Shown: positions 38,267-49,943, counted from the stretch's first letter. The stretch: 64,000 bases of DNA from Metaphire vulgaris (GCA_018105865.1 CM030832.1:13977919-14041918), one strand, 5' to 3'. Numbers and translations are program-made. The notes: generated by a model not told the origin, from the sequence alone.

Positions 38267-39431
38267 TCAGCGTCGTAGACGTTTGATGGGTTTTCCCCCG
38301 CTCTTGTAATCCAATTCAGAGCCAGGTCGAGAGTGCTTCACAAAAACTTGAGACTGTGCAGTCAGGTGCAGTTTTATTGCATTTCCATTCAGCTTCTTTG
38401 CCGTCAGAAGCTCCTTCATCTCTTTCATTTTCGTACTTCTTAGATACAGTACAGGTCTTTGGACTTTGTCTATTCCATTACCAGCTCCCGTCAGGTCCTG
38501 ACCACCAGCAGCGGCAAGACACGATCCTCTATTTTCCACCTTGAAATCTGCAGTAGCCGCCACTAGCATGCCTTCATTCAAATTGGCATAGGTAGGTCCA
38601 ACGACACTCTCAACACATTCACCAGCCTCACCCTTTAACGCAAAAGGCTCGCCTCTGCCAAGAAGATACGCTGGATTCAAAATAGACTCTCCACATGCAT
38701 GTCCCAGTGCAACAATTGTTGGATCCGGCTCAACGCTGTGGCTCGAATCGACTCTCGATATTAATTCCTTGAAGGCGGCGCTATTTAGGCAACCATCATC
38801 TCCGTCTTCTTTGTCGCCAAAATTTTTCAAGTGCTGCAATTTACACGAATTTACTTCACTGTCGTCAGCAGTTCCTTTGGCATTGCTTTTGCCATTAGAT
38901 CTCTGTTCGTCATACATATTCTGCGAGATCCTTCTGGAGGGTCGGCCCGGTCGCCTTTGCAAATGCCTCTCGCTCAAAGTATCGTGATTCGTGTCGTTAA
39001 AGCTACGGCATTTATCAGACTCCTTTGTACTTTTCATGCTAGATTCTGCTTCAAAAGTTTCCTTTGCAGATGCCATCTCGTCTACAAAATCAAACAGCAG
39101 CACCGTTGCACGAGTGTCAGGATCAAATTTTGAGAGCGAATTCAGCATGTGAGTTGCCCAAGTGATATGCAGCACAGGAGTTGAACTCCCCTCTTCCCAC
39201 TCACAAATTCCATCGTAGAATTTTAAAAATAGCGCACAGCATTCAGGATCCTGAAGCATTGGGGGCAATTGCAAGATATCACTAGTTTCAGACATCGTTC
39301 TTCCTTTCGGCAGTAATCCACCTCTGTGAGAGGAGAATTCAGTGGAAGATCGAATCGCATTTGGAATTATTTCATTAGCTATCTCCAGGAACTCTTTGTA
39401 GACTTCTTCGTCATCACGATGGTAATTGTAC
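38267..39431 (-). CDS. MEN1: menin exon 6, terminal coding exon
   Basis: 1165 nt to a TGA stop. The acceptor is TTTATTTAG. It begins [14 protein letters not shown] and continues through [33 protein letters not shown] and a long, low-similarity, probably disordered region. It ends with the conserved MKEMKELL / [12 protein letters not shown] block and basic KPIKRLRR. Human exons 8-10 are represented by this single exon, and the disordered part is about 130 residues longer than in human. Confidence 0.96.
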
Positions 39432-42400
39432 CTAAATAAAGAGCAAATTCTCATACTTATATAAAAAATCTATTGGCAGATGGCTTGATAGCATGTAGTC
39501 AAAAATGAATTATATAAAATTTCTCATATATTTGAAGCATCATTATTTGCCAATGACTTTATATCTACATGCTCAAGCCATTTAAAAACAGAATGGTTAT
39601 CTTTTATTCACACTGCAAAAACCAGAAAGCTATAAGGCCTGATCTTAAACAAAACAGAAATTTTTCCAGTACTAACAGCTACATTCATGGGTCCTAGGTA
39701 GCTCCTGATTAGCCACAAAATCTAACCAATAGAAAAACACTTTAAGATAGGAAACCATAATGATGCACCAAAAAATTACTAATTCTACAACATGACTTTG
39801 CAAATTAATTGGCTCACTGTGGTTCAACCACTCAAATTCGATTAATGCAAAAACAGATAAAAAATAAGCTACAACCAATTCACAAATAAAATATGAATCG
39901 GAAATGTCTTCATCTCCATTGTTCAGCACTAACAGAATCTTCAACATCTTGAACAAATTATGTTGTGCTCCTAATATTTAAACAGGATCAATAGCAACTG
40001 CAAAGTTAGTTTTCACAAAGTGCTCTCACGTACAAGACATGCCCAGGAAAACATTGGACAGAAAAAACTAAGACCCATATGTGAGAAAATGAAAACCTAA
40101 AAAAGGTCACTTTGATAGCAGAAGTCTCGTTAGTTTCAATACACAGCCTATTTACATATGCCAACACAATGCATAATAACAGAATATTCCTGAAAATTTT
40201 ACCAACTCCATCACATCAACAAAACCACACAAGTTAAAAAGATGAAGTTAGACTTACTTGCAAATAACTTGGGATGCTTCAGCCCATGCTCGCATGGCTT
40301 CCCTGTAATGCCGAATGCGGTAGTAGTACCCAGCAAGATAAGTATAAGGGTAAACGTGCATATTTTCGTAATGCTTTTTTGCAGATTCTATTGCCTCTTT
40401 GAATAGGAGCTCTGGCGATGGTCGACCAGGCATTGGATTTACTTCTTCAAGATCACCAATGTTAGTGATTGCCATCGGATATCTGCAACCAGCAAGCATA
40501 AAACATGCATAATTTTAAAACCTATCAAAATCTAACTGTTAACACTATGGGATTCATAGGTTTTTAAAATATCAACTAGGGAGCAGGGTACCAAGTATGG
40601 CATTGCTTGGCCACTTCTACTTCTTCTCCTCCTCCTCCTCTTCTTCTTCTTCAGGTGCCCTGTATTACTATGTTGGCGACCATGGACTTCCACTCCATCC
40701 TATCATATGTCACTTGTAGCAGTTCTACTTCTGATATATTGTCTTTCGTGTCACTTAGCAGGTTTTCAATGAACGTCAATCTTTGTCTCCCTCTTGCTCT
40801 TTTTCCCTTCACTCTTCCGGTAGTGACTAGGTTTTCCAGGCCTTTTTCCTCATTATATATCCAAAGAATTTTAATCTTTTCTTTATGGTTTTTAACAATT
40901 TCATTCTTGAATTTGCCTTATCCAAAATTTCTTGATTTAATTTTTTTCTGTCCATGAAACCTTCCTCATTCTCCTTAAAAACACATTTCCACGCTGTACA
41001 GCAAAACCTTATTTTCTTCCTTTGCAAATATCTCCTTTTCTCCATCCTACCCGCTCCCTCTCTTCTTTGTAATTTTTCTTTCCTCTGCAACTGTTTTGCT
41101 AAATGAAATCAAAGATTGGTAATGGTGCAGCTGTAATTCGCATTGATTCAACTCCTGCATAAAATCATAATACATTTTTTCCACGTCTTGGAGTCCTGTA
41201 TAAAAAAATTCATTGCAGAATCATGCATAACACGATTCTCATGGACACATATCATTAAAGTTGCACAATCAGAATTAACGATGTTTTTGTGCCATTTTTG
41301 CTTGACACACATGAAAATTTGAGCTGGCAAAAAAAACTATCTGGAAGGTTATGACTATCCATTATTCAGTGGCAGTGGCATTTCAAAGCTCTGTGCAAAC
41401 AAACAAACAAAAACAAACAAACAAACACTCAAACAAATTAAGGTTGTTAAGACCACTGGTTTTGAAGGACCCGTTAACCGTTCAAAAAAAGACCTGTTAA
41501 CCGGTTAACCGCTCGTTAGCGGCAGTCTGGTGTCATTCCAACATCAAAGCGCTTTGGTGCCGCCGGCGCCAATGCCAGCATCCTGCGCTGCTACATTATA
41601 ACGCGGACTTTGGGGTCCATAACTAGAACCGCGTTATAACGAGGTCCGCGGTATACTGAAATGGACCATATGCGGCGCTAAATAAATTTTATTAGCCATC
41701 ATGATCATAATGGAACAACCACGATTATCGAAAACCCTTGAAAAAATCTTCTTTACATATACGATCACAGAATAAATGCCAGTGCATTGTTCTATAAGGG
41801 TGGATTTGTTCAGAAATATGCAATTAGCGCAAAAACGAAGTGTTTTGAAAGCAGCAAATGGTCGCATAATAAGCTTCGACAAAACTCAGTCACATTGCTT
41901 GAAATATTCGACTCAGGAGCCGAATCGCAGCTTTCGCTCACGCCATGAATTATTTAGGGTCATATTTCGGGGACTTTATCTTTGGATGGCTATCAATTAT
42001 CTAAAAATATGAGTTTTGAAAGCCTATGGCAAGAATGGCGTCTCTGGTAGTTTCCGGTAGCGGGCGGCCATGACGCCCGTAGATCAGCGTAGCCGCACAG
42101 ATCGCGGAGCTAAGCTTATGCAGGAGACGGGACAAAAAGGGAATAAACAGTCGGTAATTTTGGATCATTCGCGTGACAAAAATTTTATCATACTGTAATT
42201 CAGCTTCTAAGTTGGGATCCAAGCCGGTGTCCGCGCTATAACCGAATTTGCGCTCAAACGGGGGGCGCTCTAATGGGGGTCCTCTGTACAACAAAGCATT
42301 TTGATGTTTTCAAATTGAAATTACGGTTAACCGGTCAAAGTTAAAAGGACCGGTCCTTGCTCTTAGGACCGGTTAACCATTAACAACCTTAAAACAAATT

Positions 42401-45400
42401 TTCATCTGCTTTAATTCTTTCACTTTCTCATGCATGGACAGTTCTTGTACTTGTGCTTTCTTGGTAGCCATCCTGAAACTAAAACTCATTGCCTCAGCAT
42501 GTGCAAACTGCCAATTCAATATCAAAATTATAAACAAGATAAAAACCACATCTTTTTGTCCTAGCATATCCACCATAAACTATGATCTGGTTGCCCAGAC
42601 TGATGTCCAGGATTTCTAACTTTATCTTGTGCGATTGTGAAGTGGCGCTATAGAAGTTGACAATTAGATTAGGTGTAACTATGATTCCTAAAAGTCTGGC
42701 AGTCTACTTGATCTAGTAATTATTTCACTGCATTTAAAATCACAAAATCCTGAAATTGCAGGTAGAAAGTTATGCATGCCCACCACCTCTGGGCCAATCT
42801 CAGAAACCATGAAAAATTTCATCTTCAGCCAAAACTTAGCAGACATACTTCACATGAAAGACATTATTTTGCTAAAGCAAGAAGCAAATAGAAGGGGTCA
42901 CTTGAATGGCATTGCATGATGTTATGACATAATAACTCAAAATTCCACAAGAAAGAGAGCAGGTGGTATTCATACTTTTTTAACCGTCCAGTATCGTAAA
43001 GCATCCACAACAGTTGCTGAAAGATAAGCCATAAATAATGCATCAATTACTTTATCTTAAAGAAATCAAATGAATTGCTCCAATGCTAAGAATAGTTATA
43101 TTGATAGAGCTCCCTGAGATTTCTAGAATGACTATAACTAAACAGGCACGAGATAAAATGATATTCAAAAACATTCTGATTAACAGAACTCTGATAAATA
43201 TGCTTCTTTGAAAGTCAAGGTAAAAATCAATGTTCTTCAAATATAAAAGAAGCTTCAATCAATCATTGTGATATTTAATCATATGTGACTCAACAAAATA
43301 CAGAAAAATTCAAAATGTTAACTAAGATGTACAAGCCATGTAATGTCACTGCCTAAACATTCTTGGTGTCTTAAAAATTTAAGTCCAGCATCTAAACAGT
43401 GGTGTCTGAAAAATGGTGCTTAAATGGTGGTGGCACCTGAAAGTCCTGTTCTGCCAAGCAATGTCATTGCATAATAACATTGCTTTAAGTATTGAAGAAG
43501 GCATATTTATATTTTATAATATTTAAGTATTGAAGAAGGCATATGATGTAGCCCTGCCTTTCTTCAGAAATGAAATAACTCAATAATCAAATCTGCACTA
43601 CCTCACAAAGCAAACTCAAGAACACTTAGACCAGTGGTTCTCAAACTGGAATCTGTGGTCCCCTAGGGGACTACCAAGTGGTTTCAGAGGGACCATGAAT
43701 TAATTACTTTTTCAAGATATCTCGCCAAAACCTCAGAACACAAAACACATGGATGGCTCTAAAAGTTCTGATTCCATTTGAACTTAAATTTGCTGATTAA
43801 GCGCTGCAATTTTATGATTAAACAATTGATGGACAAAACAGGAAACCCATATCTATATGCTGATTAAGGTTGTTAAAACCGCTGGTTTGAAAAAGAACCG
43901 ATGGTTATGATGTTAGCGGTGAAGCGGTCCTCGGAAGACGAAAGTTCCGGGGACCAGTTAAGGTGAGGCAGGTGTTCCAATCGTTAGCGGCATTCTGGTG
44001 ACATTCCTCCCACCAAATCCCCATGGATTACTTGCCGGAAATACATCAAAAGTGCTTTGATGTTGCCGGTTGCTCCGATGGGTATGGATGAGCTGCTAGT
44101 TTTCCTGTCTTTGATTATCTACCATAGGACCGATCCTGCTGAACCTAGGGGTCACCACTGAAAAATTTCTTTTATTGACCTTACATCAAAGCTTTTTTGA
44201 TGTTTTCAAATTGCTAAACAATGGTTAACCAGTCAAGGTTAAAAGTGTCAGATTTGAGTCCATGCCTTAGGATCCAAAATTTTTGGTTAATCTGTCCAAA
44301 GACACAACCTTAATGCTGATTGAAGCTAATTTGAATTTAATAAGGTCTGCGAGTCATTGACAAAATTTCTAATGGACCGCAACGCAAGAAATCCTAAAAA
44401 GTTTGAGAACTAGTGACATAGACTTTGGAATGTACAAATTAAACAACATGCAAAAATGAAACCCATATCTATAACATTAAGTCAGTTTTAAAATAACCGT
44501 TAAAAAAGATAACTTTGTGACAATTTATAACTTTTATGCGGCCTATCAAAGCATTTTGATGTTTTCAAATTCCTGTTGTGCTTGAAAAGGTCCGGTCCAT
44601 GCCTTAGGGTTAAACTAAATTGCACCTATGATGAACCTAATGATTAAGAGTACAATTAAATCAACTAAACTCGATTCTCAATACCCTTCAGTTTTACCTT
44701 TTGGCACAAGATTTTCACACACCACATTGCACCTATGATGAACCTAATGATTAAGAGTACAATTAAATCAAGTAAACTCGATTCTCAATACCCTTCAGTT
44801 TTACCTTTTGCACAAGTGACACTGCACTGTGCTTATGTGCAAGTGTGCAAGCAGCTGTATGTACTCAATATTGGTAAAAGCTAAAACCCTAGAACCTGGC
44901 ACATACCTGTTGAAGAGCATTCAGCTCACGGCTGTCGACAGAGGCAGCAATTGAAGGATTTATACTGGCAACCATGGCTGCTACCTCCATGTACCTTTCA
45001 CAGATAACACAATGGCCGCCAAGGTACAGCCAACTCTTGTCACTGACGGCAGGTGTCACTGGTTGACCACGTTTATCTTCTACTCCTCTGCCTATTTTGC
45101 CAGCCAAGAAAACAAACATCAAAATCAACTGCAAAATGTGCAAAAACTTATGCCAACAATGGTCATAGCCTCAACTCTTAAATGGACTGGTCTACTGTTG
45201 TACAATAAGTGACATATTTACTTCAAGAGCCTCAAACTTTAATAGAACCCAGCCTAACTAAAAATAACCTTCCTAATAAAAACTTATTTAACCTACAAAT
45301 AATTAAACTCCATCCCAGTCTTGCAATTTCATGCTAAATGACTGCACTCAGACACTCCTTGGAACAGGAATTTTAGTCAGCAAAGGGACAACAGCCAGGA

Positions 45401-48400
45401 CAAAAGCTGCTACTGTGGCCTGAATTCCACTTTTCTTCTCTGCCTCTATGCTCCAAGGACCTAGCATCTATGCCTCAAATACATCAATTAGAACCAGGAC
45501 TCCAATGGTGTAGGGTGAGTTGTCAGCAACAAGAGCAAAAGAGGGATTGCCCCCTCTAAATTATACACAAAATGTCTTGACAAAAAAAGTCTTCATACTG
45601 TTTTCCCACATTCCAATAATAAATTTCAGAAAAAGTAAGTACTTACAATTATTCTTTATGTGAATGACATATGTCAGCCTGTTTTATGATTATTACTTGG
45701 TTTTTTTATTTTTCTGGTTTTTTTATTTTTTCACTTGGAATTTTGTGCCCTGGATGACATTTGGCATACTCCATAGGCAAACATATCAGTAATACAATAT
45801 AAAAAATTGCCAAGTCACATAGCAATTCACACCAATTGCATTATTCTACATTGAAGTGTTAACCTCTTTAGAGGCCATGACTCCCACATGCATCCATTTT
45901 ACATTATGCTACAAATAAATAGCCAGTCATCATCATGGTGTGCCATCTTCGATTCGAAGGTTGGCAGTCACGATCTGTCTCCACTTGTCTCGGTCTTCAG
46001 CTAAATGGCCAGTATAGGAATTAAAGAGCCAAGTACATTAATACCTGCACCAAAGTGTTAAAGTGCTAAATATAATAATATTCTTGTTCAGTCTATAAAT
46101 AAAGGTTCAAATTGAAAATATCGCAAAAACACATGGACCACCTTAAAACTTTTACATGTATTTTCATCACAGAGCAAGCACAAAGACATCACAAGTTGCG
46201 GAGAAGCTCTGAAGGCTTCCTACCATGCCATGTCACTTCTATCGACTGCAACCCATTTTCTCCAAATACAATCCAAGCATGTTCTTCAGTAAGGGCAAGA
46301 TGGACATCATCCAGGCCAAGAAGCTGACAACCAGCAACAGCAGCCAATGCCACACCAAAACTGTCCAGCCGGTTGCCTACAAAGGCAACACAACATCCAT
46401 AGACACAAAAGGAAGGCATTCTCAACTACGAGCAGGGTGCAGACGATTTAAACTGCATGATTTAAATCATCGATCAGCTATAAAAATCAACATAAAAATT
46501 AGACCTGTACCGATTACACATTTTGCCGATTGTTTTGGTTACCAATTGTTCCGATTGTCAGACAACCGATTGTTTTGCCGATACCGATTGTCTCTCGAAT
46601 TCTCAAAATTGGGTATTTTTAATGATCATGCAGTCAAATATACCATAAAGGTGCATTGTAAATGCACTTGTAACTCTTTGGACTTCGACATTCAGGTGCA
46701 ATTCTAGACCTTCCAAGATACTCAATGCACAATGTGTGTTTATTCATTATTGAATAATGATTTTGCCATTAACCCCTTAACTGGGCGCGACGGCTCAGAG
46801 CCGTCCAGTTTACATTGAGTTACAGATTTATTCCCCAGTTAAAGGGTTAATACTTATTATGTCAAATTTTAAATTTCTATATTCACATTGTAATTCATAA
46901 ATTTATATCTGAAGTTGTGATTATGCAACTGTTAATCAACAGATGTCGATGAAGTCATGTCTGACGCTAATCGCATCCTACTGAGTCCCGACTATTGAAT
47001 CAAAGATAAGCCGGCCCTCCCTCCCTCGCTCCGACCTCCATCGACAGTTCTCCGAGCTCACAGCCGCCGCCGACCCCGGGATCGTGCTAGCATCACCCCA
47101 AAAGAAGCGACCAAGCAGTTAAGAGTAGGACTCCCAGAGGGTCACTCATCAGACACCACTCAATCGGGCCGGGTGGTCATACAGTTGCCGGCCAGAAGAA
47201 TAATAATCGGCACCTGAATTGATAACCGATTGTTCCGCAATCGGCCTGAATACGAATGTTACCGATTAATCGGCATCGGAACCAGACCAGCAGCCGATTA
47301 CCGATTGTTCCGACTGTCCCAATAATCAACAGAATATTCATCTAATATGTTATACATCAAAATGTAGTAAGGTTGTTAACAGTTAACCAGTCCTAAGAGC
47401 AAGGACTGGTCCTTTTAGCCTTGACTGGTTAACCATAATTTCAATTTGGCCATAAATTATGCTAACTCGAGCGCTGGCAACATAAAAGGCTTTGATGCAG
47501 GCCATACAGGACACCGGCATAGGCACCGGCAACATCAAAGCGCTTTGATGTAGCCGCACAGGACACCAGCACAGGTGCCTGCAACATCAAAGCGCTCTGA
47601 TGTAGCAGTGAGGACACTGGCTCCACGCAACATCAAAGCGCTTTGAAGTAGCTGTGCTGAGCGCAGGCAACATCAAAGCGCTTTGATGTAGGCAGACACC
47701 AGGCTGCTGCTAAAGACCAGTTATCCAGTCTTTTTTTAATGGTTAACTGGTCCTTTAAAACCAGCAATTTTAACAGCCTTAAAATGTAGATCTATCAGTG
47801 ACGATATAAAATACAAGCATGTATTAGGTCAACATAATAACACAAATATCTGACAGTATGGCTTCAAGGACTTTTGAACAAGCAGCATTAACTACTTACA
47901 GTCTTACACATCATAGCTAATAAATTTATATGAATAATTAATTCAACCAGAATATGGGTAATTAACAAAGGAAATTACATAATGCACCAGTTCAATCCTC
48001 TTGAATAAAAATTCAGCTAAACTGTTACTGATTCAATGGTGACCAGGCCACAGCCACCCCAATTAATTTACCCCAATGAGGCTTTGAATGGCAAAAGCCA
48101 AAATGTTTGGCCCAGACCAAAGGCAGGACTAAGTTGTCAATTCATTTGGCAAATCAAAACATTCATGAAACTGCTCCTAAAACCTTAAAATTAAATAAAT
48201 GCCAATGAGCAAGAAAGGAGTCACATCCAGATATGTAGCCAGGATTTTAGGTTTGAGGGCTGAAGCCCAAGATTCACCTCCCTCCCTTCCTTTTGAGCCC
48301 AGGACATCATTTGGGCTTGAATTCATTGGAGGGGGGGGGGCTAGCTTCAAGCCCCCAAGCCCATGCCTAGCTACGTCCCATGACACATCTGTCAACAATT

Positions 48401-49638
48401 TTAAAATTCTTACAAGTGATAAATAAAAAATGGCAGCACATTAGATGAGCAATCAGCTCAGTTAATTTCATTCTCACTAATATCATAATTGAAAATGGTC
48501 TGGCTATTAGTCGGCACTAACATCAATGAGTCAAAATCCCAATGGGGTTTACAAGCATCCAACTCTTAGTCATCTTTCATTATCAATTTCCCTGTGATAA
48601 ATAGCTTTTTACATTCTTCTTCTTCCTTCAATCCGTCCCGTCTCTTCTGCCTTTACTTCCTCATGGTCTCTTCCTCATAGCCTAACCCTAACCTCATGTC
48701 TTCTTCCTTCGAGTGTCAATAAATCCTATGCCCACATAGCATGAGTCATATATTTCTATATAACGGCCAAGGGAACTTCTGGCCAATGGAAGACAGCGTT
48801 AGACTGTCCTTCGGTATTATTTACTGCGCAAAAGCATTCATTACGAAATTATGCTAAACACCGCTGATGGCGGCCGCCATGTTGCTGCCAATGTGGTGTC
48901 CACGCCATCTCACGTATGTTATGCATGCAAAGGAGAATTAAACGACAAGCACTCGATGACAACCACTAAATACTGCCGATTTTTGCAACAACTGACAAGA
49001 ATTTCTACCAGATGTCACCAACAATAGTCTGTCTTAAATCGCAGCCGCTGATTCGCCGATGGTAAAATGAAATTAAAGGCGGATAGGTCGAGTTGTTGGG
49101 AGCAAAAGTATGGATAATAATTGTTAAGGTGACGGGGCTTAATGCATTGTCGCTCACTCGTCAAGAAGCTGTAGATCGACTGCATATGCGCTCGGTCCTT
49201 GTAGTAGGAGGTCGAGAGTCCAGCCCAGATGGTATTCGAAACGGTCTTGATCAGCTCCGTCGACGAGCGGAGCTTCTTGGCGGAAGCCGATCGCGAAGGA
49301 CCGGCATCCACCGAAGCCTTCACCAGACCGGCGAACTGACCGTATAGCGCTTCGATTTCGCCGAATGTGATCGGTCGCCGAAACGGCGAAAGGTCCGGCG
49401 GTGGCGGCGACGGATCCACGGCGGCGGCGGGAGCCTCGCTCGGCGCCTCTCCGCCGCCGCCTGCCGTCAGTTGGTTCTCGACCGCTCCGAGGACGATGGA
49501 CAACAACGCCAGGTCGGGTACCGCTCCGTCCGTCAGTTGAGTCCGGAAAAGGTCAACGACGGAGTCGACAGAGACGAGCGGAAAACAAGCGGAGCGACCG
49601 ATGCTCCTTCTACGCAACGTTTCCCTCTTCGCCGCCAT
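38267..49638 (-). CDS. MEN1: menin (MEN1 orthologue), whole coding region, six exons
   Basis: Menin is a nuclear scaffold that tethers KMT2A/B (MLL) histone methyltransferase complexes and LEDGF to chromatin and also binds JunD. Joining exons 49638-49158, 46376-46224, 45091-44907, 43016-42976, 40482-40258 and 39431-38267 gives exactly 750 codons, and every junction is a GT-AG pair in phase. Identity rests on long menin-specific stretches: VHLAL.E.HAW.VFG.NG, SWLYL.G, LLW.LYD.G, PMA..N..DLEE..P.PGRP, YPY.YLAGY, REA..AWA and YNY..DEE.YKEF. The MLL-pocket tryptophan (AWA) and the acidic DEE of the known structure are present. The protein is longer than human menin (about 610 residues), mainly through a low-complexity A/P/G insert in exon 1 and an expanded disordered tail. 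The tail ends in a conserved MKELL..K.N..AIKL.LTAQSQV block and a basic KRLRR nuclear-localisation-like end. The start is the first ATG in a good context (AAGATGG) inside a CpG-rich segment. Confidence 0.97.
40258..40482 (-). CDS. MEN1: menin exon 5 (equals human exons 6+7)
   Basis: 225 nt. The acceptor is GGTTGCAG and the donor is TTTGCAA|GTAAGT. It encodes [34 protein letters not shown] and [17 protein letters not shown]. These are helices of the central TPR-like region that line the MLL-binding pocket, including the AWA tryptophan. Its length equals the sum of human exons 6 and 7 (88+137), so one intron is missing here or was gained in vertebrates. Confidence 0.96.
40640..41090 (-). pseudogene. 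RTE LINE 3' fragment in menin intron 4
   Basis: The minus-strand frame 41090-40827 includes [19 protein letters not shown], equivalent to the KLxYFGHIMRK block of RTE RTs. Downstream frames read KKSKRETKI. It is heavily decayed and ends in a GAA/GAG-rich tail near 40640. Confidence 0.65.
41396..41436. repeat. (CAAA)n
   Basis: Simple repeat immediately left of the hAT-B copy. The repeat supplies its target site aaacaaat. Confidence 0.95.
41439..42391. mobile_element. hAT-B copy 1 (953 bp) in menin intron 4
   Basis: Termini TAAGGTTGTTAAGACC and GGTTAACCATTAACAACCTTA, flanked by identical aaacaaat (41431-41438 and 42392-42399). Subterminal GGTTAACC words are paired. One CATCAAAGCGCTTTGGTG palindrome-like word lies at about 41541. 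The centre holds unrelated GC-rich sequence (CGCGTTATAACG and similar) that may be a further insertion. Confidence 0.9.
42976..43016 (-). CDS. MEN1: menin exon 4, 41-nt micro-exon
   Basis: A 41-nt exon encoding [13 protein letters not shown] plus two bases of a lysine codon. The acceptor is CTTATCTTTCAG and the donor is AAAAA|GTATGA. Human MEN1 also has a 41-nt exon at exactly this place (exon 5, from memory of the human structure). Its size and position are therefore ancient, which confirms the gene model. Confidence 0.95.
43632..44415. mobile_element. hAT-A copy 2 in menin intron 3
   Basis: CAGTGGTTCTCAAACT and TTTGAGAACTAGTG ends. Flanks acttagac and acatagac match at 7 of 8. Both ends align with the element at 1-1018 (opposite orientation). 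The interior is replaced by a nested hAT-B copy. Confidence 0.88.
43865..44312. mobile_element. hAT-B copy 2, nested in hAT-A copy 2
   Basis: Termini TAAGGTTGTTAAAACC and CACAACCTTA, flanked by identical atgctgat (43857-43864 and 44313-44320). 448 bp, non-coding, with one CATCAAAAGTGCTTTGATG-like word. Confidence 0.9.
44620..44816. repeat. recent tandem duplication, period 106 bp
   Basis: ATTGCACCTATGATGAACCT begins each unit. The units are almost identical apart from single-base changes and a short deletion at the junction. Confidence 0.95.
44907..45091 (-). CDS. MEN1: menin exon 3
   Basis: 185 nt, ending in phase 0. The acceptor is GCAAAATAG and the donor is CAACAG|GTATGT. It encodes [32 protein letters not shown] and [19 protein letters not shown], collinear with vertebrate menin up to the residue before the 41-nt exon. 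Confidence 0.95.
46224..46376 (-). CDS. MEN1: menin exon 2
   Basis: 153 nt, phase 1 to phase 1. The acceptor is CTTTGTAG and the donor is CATG|GTAGGA. It encodes [20 protein letters not shown] and the near-invariant DDVHLAL.EEHAW.VFGENG followed by EVTWHG. The boundary with exon 3 lies 56 nt earlier than the exon 3/4 boundary of the human gene as I remember it, although the two exons together have the same length (338 nt). Confidence 0.95.
46769..46850. mobile_element. 82-bp piggyBac-like MITE
   Basis: TTAACCCCTTAACTGGG faces CCCCAGTTAAAGGGTTAA. TTAA at both ends is the piggyBac target. An internal perfect hairpin GACGGCTC-A-GAGCCGTC is present. Confidence 0.8.
47368..47781. mobile_element. 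hAT-B copy 3 in menin intron 1, with palindrome array
   Basis: Termini TAAGGTTGTTAACAG and AACAGCCTTA, flanked by identical aaatgtag (47360-47367 and 47782-47789). The interior has five spaced copies of CATCAAAGCGCTTTGATG or near variants (47481, 47533, 47585, 47631, 47671). Two of them are perfect 18-bp palindromes, at about 40-52-bp spacing. Confidence 0.92.
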
Positions 49639-49720
49639 CTTCACGCGAATGTTTACTCTACGGCGACTGAGATGCGAGCAGTGCAGAGTGGCGCCACCTA
49701 TCGATCACTATATAATATAT
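49150..49720. promoter_or_regulatory. CpG-rich segment over the menin first exon
   Basis: CpG dinucleotides are dense here and rare in the flanks. The segment covers menin exon 1 and the presumed start region. Composition alone supports it as an unmethylated or promoter-proximal region. No TATA box is evident, and the transcription start cannot be placed from sequence. Confidence 0.5.
49158..49638 (-). CDS. MEN1: menin exon 1 (coding part)
   Basis: Codons 1-160 plus one base. It encodes the conserved N-terminal start ([28 protein letters not shown]), a Gly/Ala/Pro-rich insert that the human protein lacks in this form, and the helix ending [15 protein letters not shown]. The exon stops at the donor A|GTGAGC. 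Ser160-161 is completed by the next exon. CpG is dense throughout, unlike the rest of the gene. Confidence 0.95.
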
Positions 49721-49943
49721 GTGTGAGTCAATGTAAAAATGTCTAACCTGTCGCTAATTTGCCCTCTATCTGACTGTTCTCGTTGGTGATAAATTTTGCT
49801 ACTGTCAATTATGTTATCTCAAGTATAAAAATTTATGGAATGCTCTATCTAGGCAACGATCGTTGCATCGACAAGTTGATGGTCACAGCTGGAAGATGAT
49901 GAAAAGAAATCCCATAGTCTACGTTGCACTTAAATTCAATTGA

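Larger units (their letters stand above)
43017..44906 (-). other. menin intron 3
   Basis: Contains a hAT-A copy (43632-44415) with a hAT-B copy nested inside it, and a recent tandem duplication (44620-44816). Nothing coding is visible. Confidence 0.85.
46377..49157 (-). other. menin intron 1
   Basis: The largest menin intron. It carries a hAT-B copy (47368-47781), an 82-bp piggyBac-like MITE (46769-46850) and clusters of CCGATT-type iterations around 46500-46610 and 47200-47330 that look like the ends of another degraded element. I see no further exon in it. Confidence 0.85.

Noticed and set aside
38356..39133. Plus-strand ORFs over the last menin exon
   Set aside because: Antisense shadows of confirmed menin coding sequence.
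42001..42294. 97-codon minus-strand ORF in menin intron 4
   Set aside because: Lies inside hAT-B copy 1; no recognisable motif and no splice context.
49093..49746. Long Arg/Pro-rich plus-strand ORFs
   Set aside because: Antisense shadows of the CpG-rich menin first exon.
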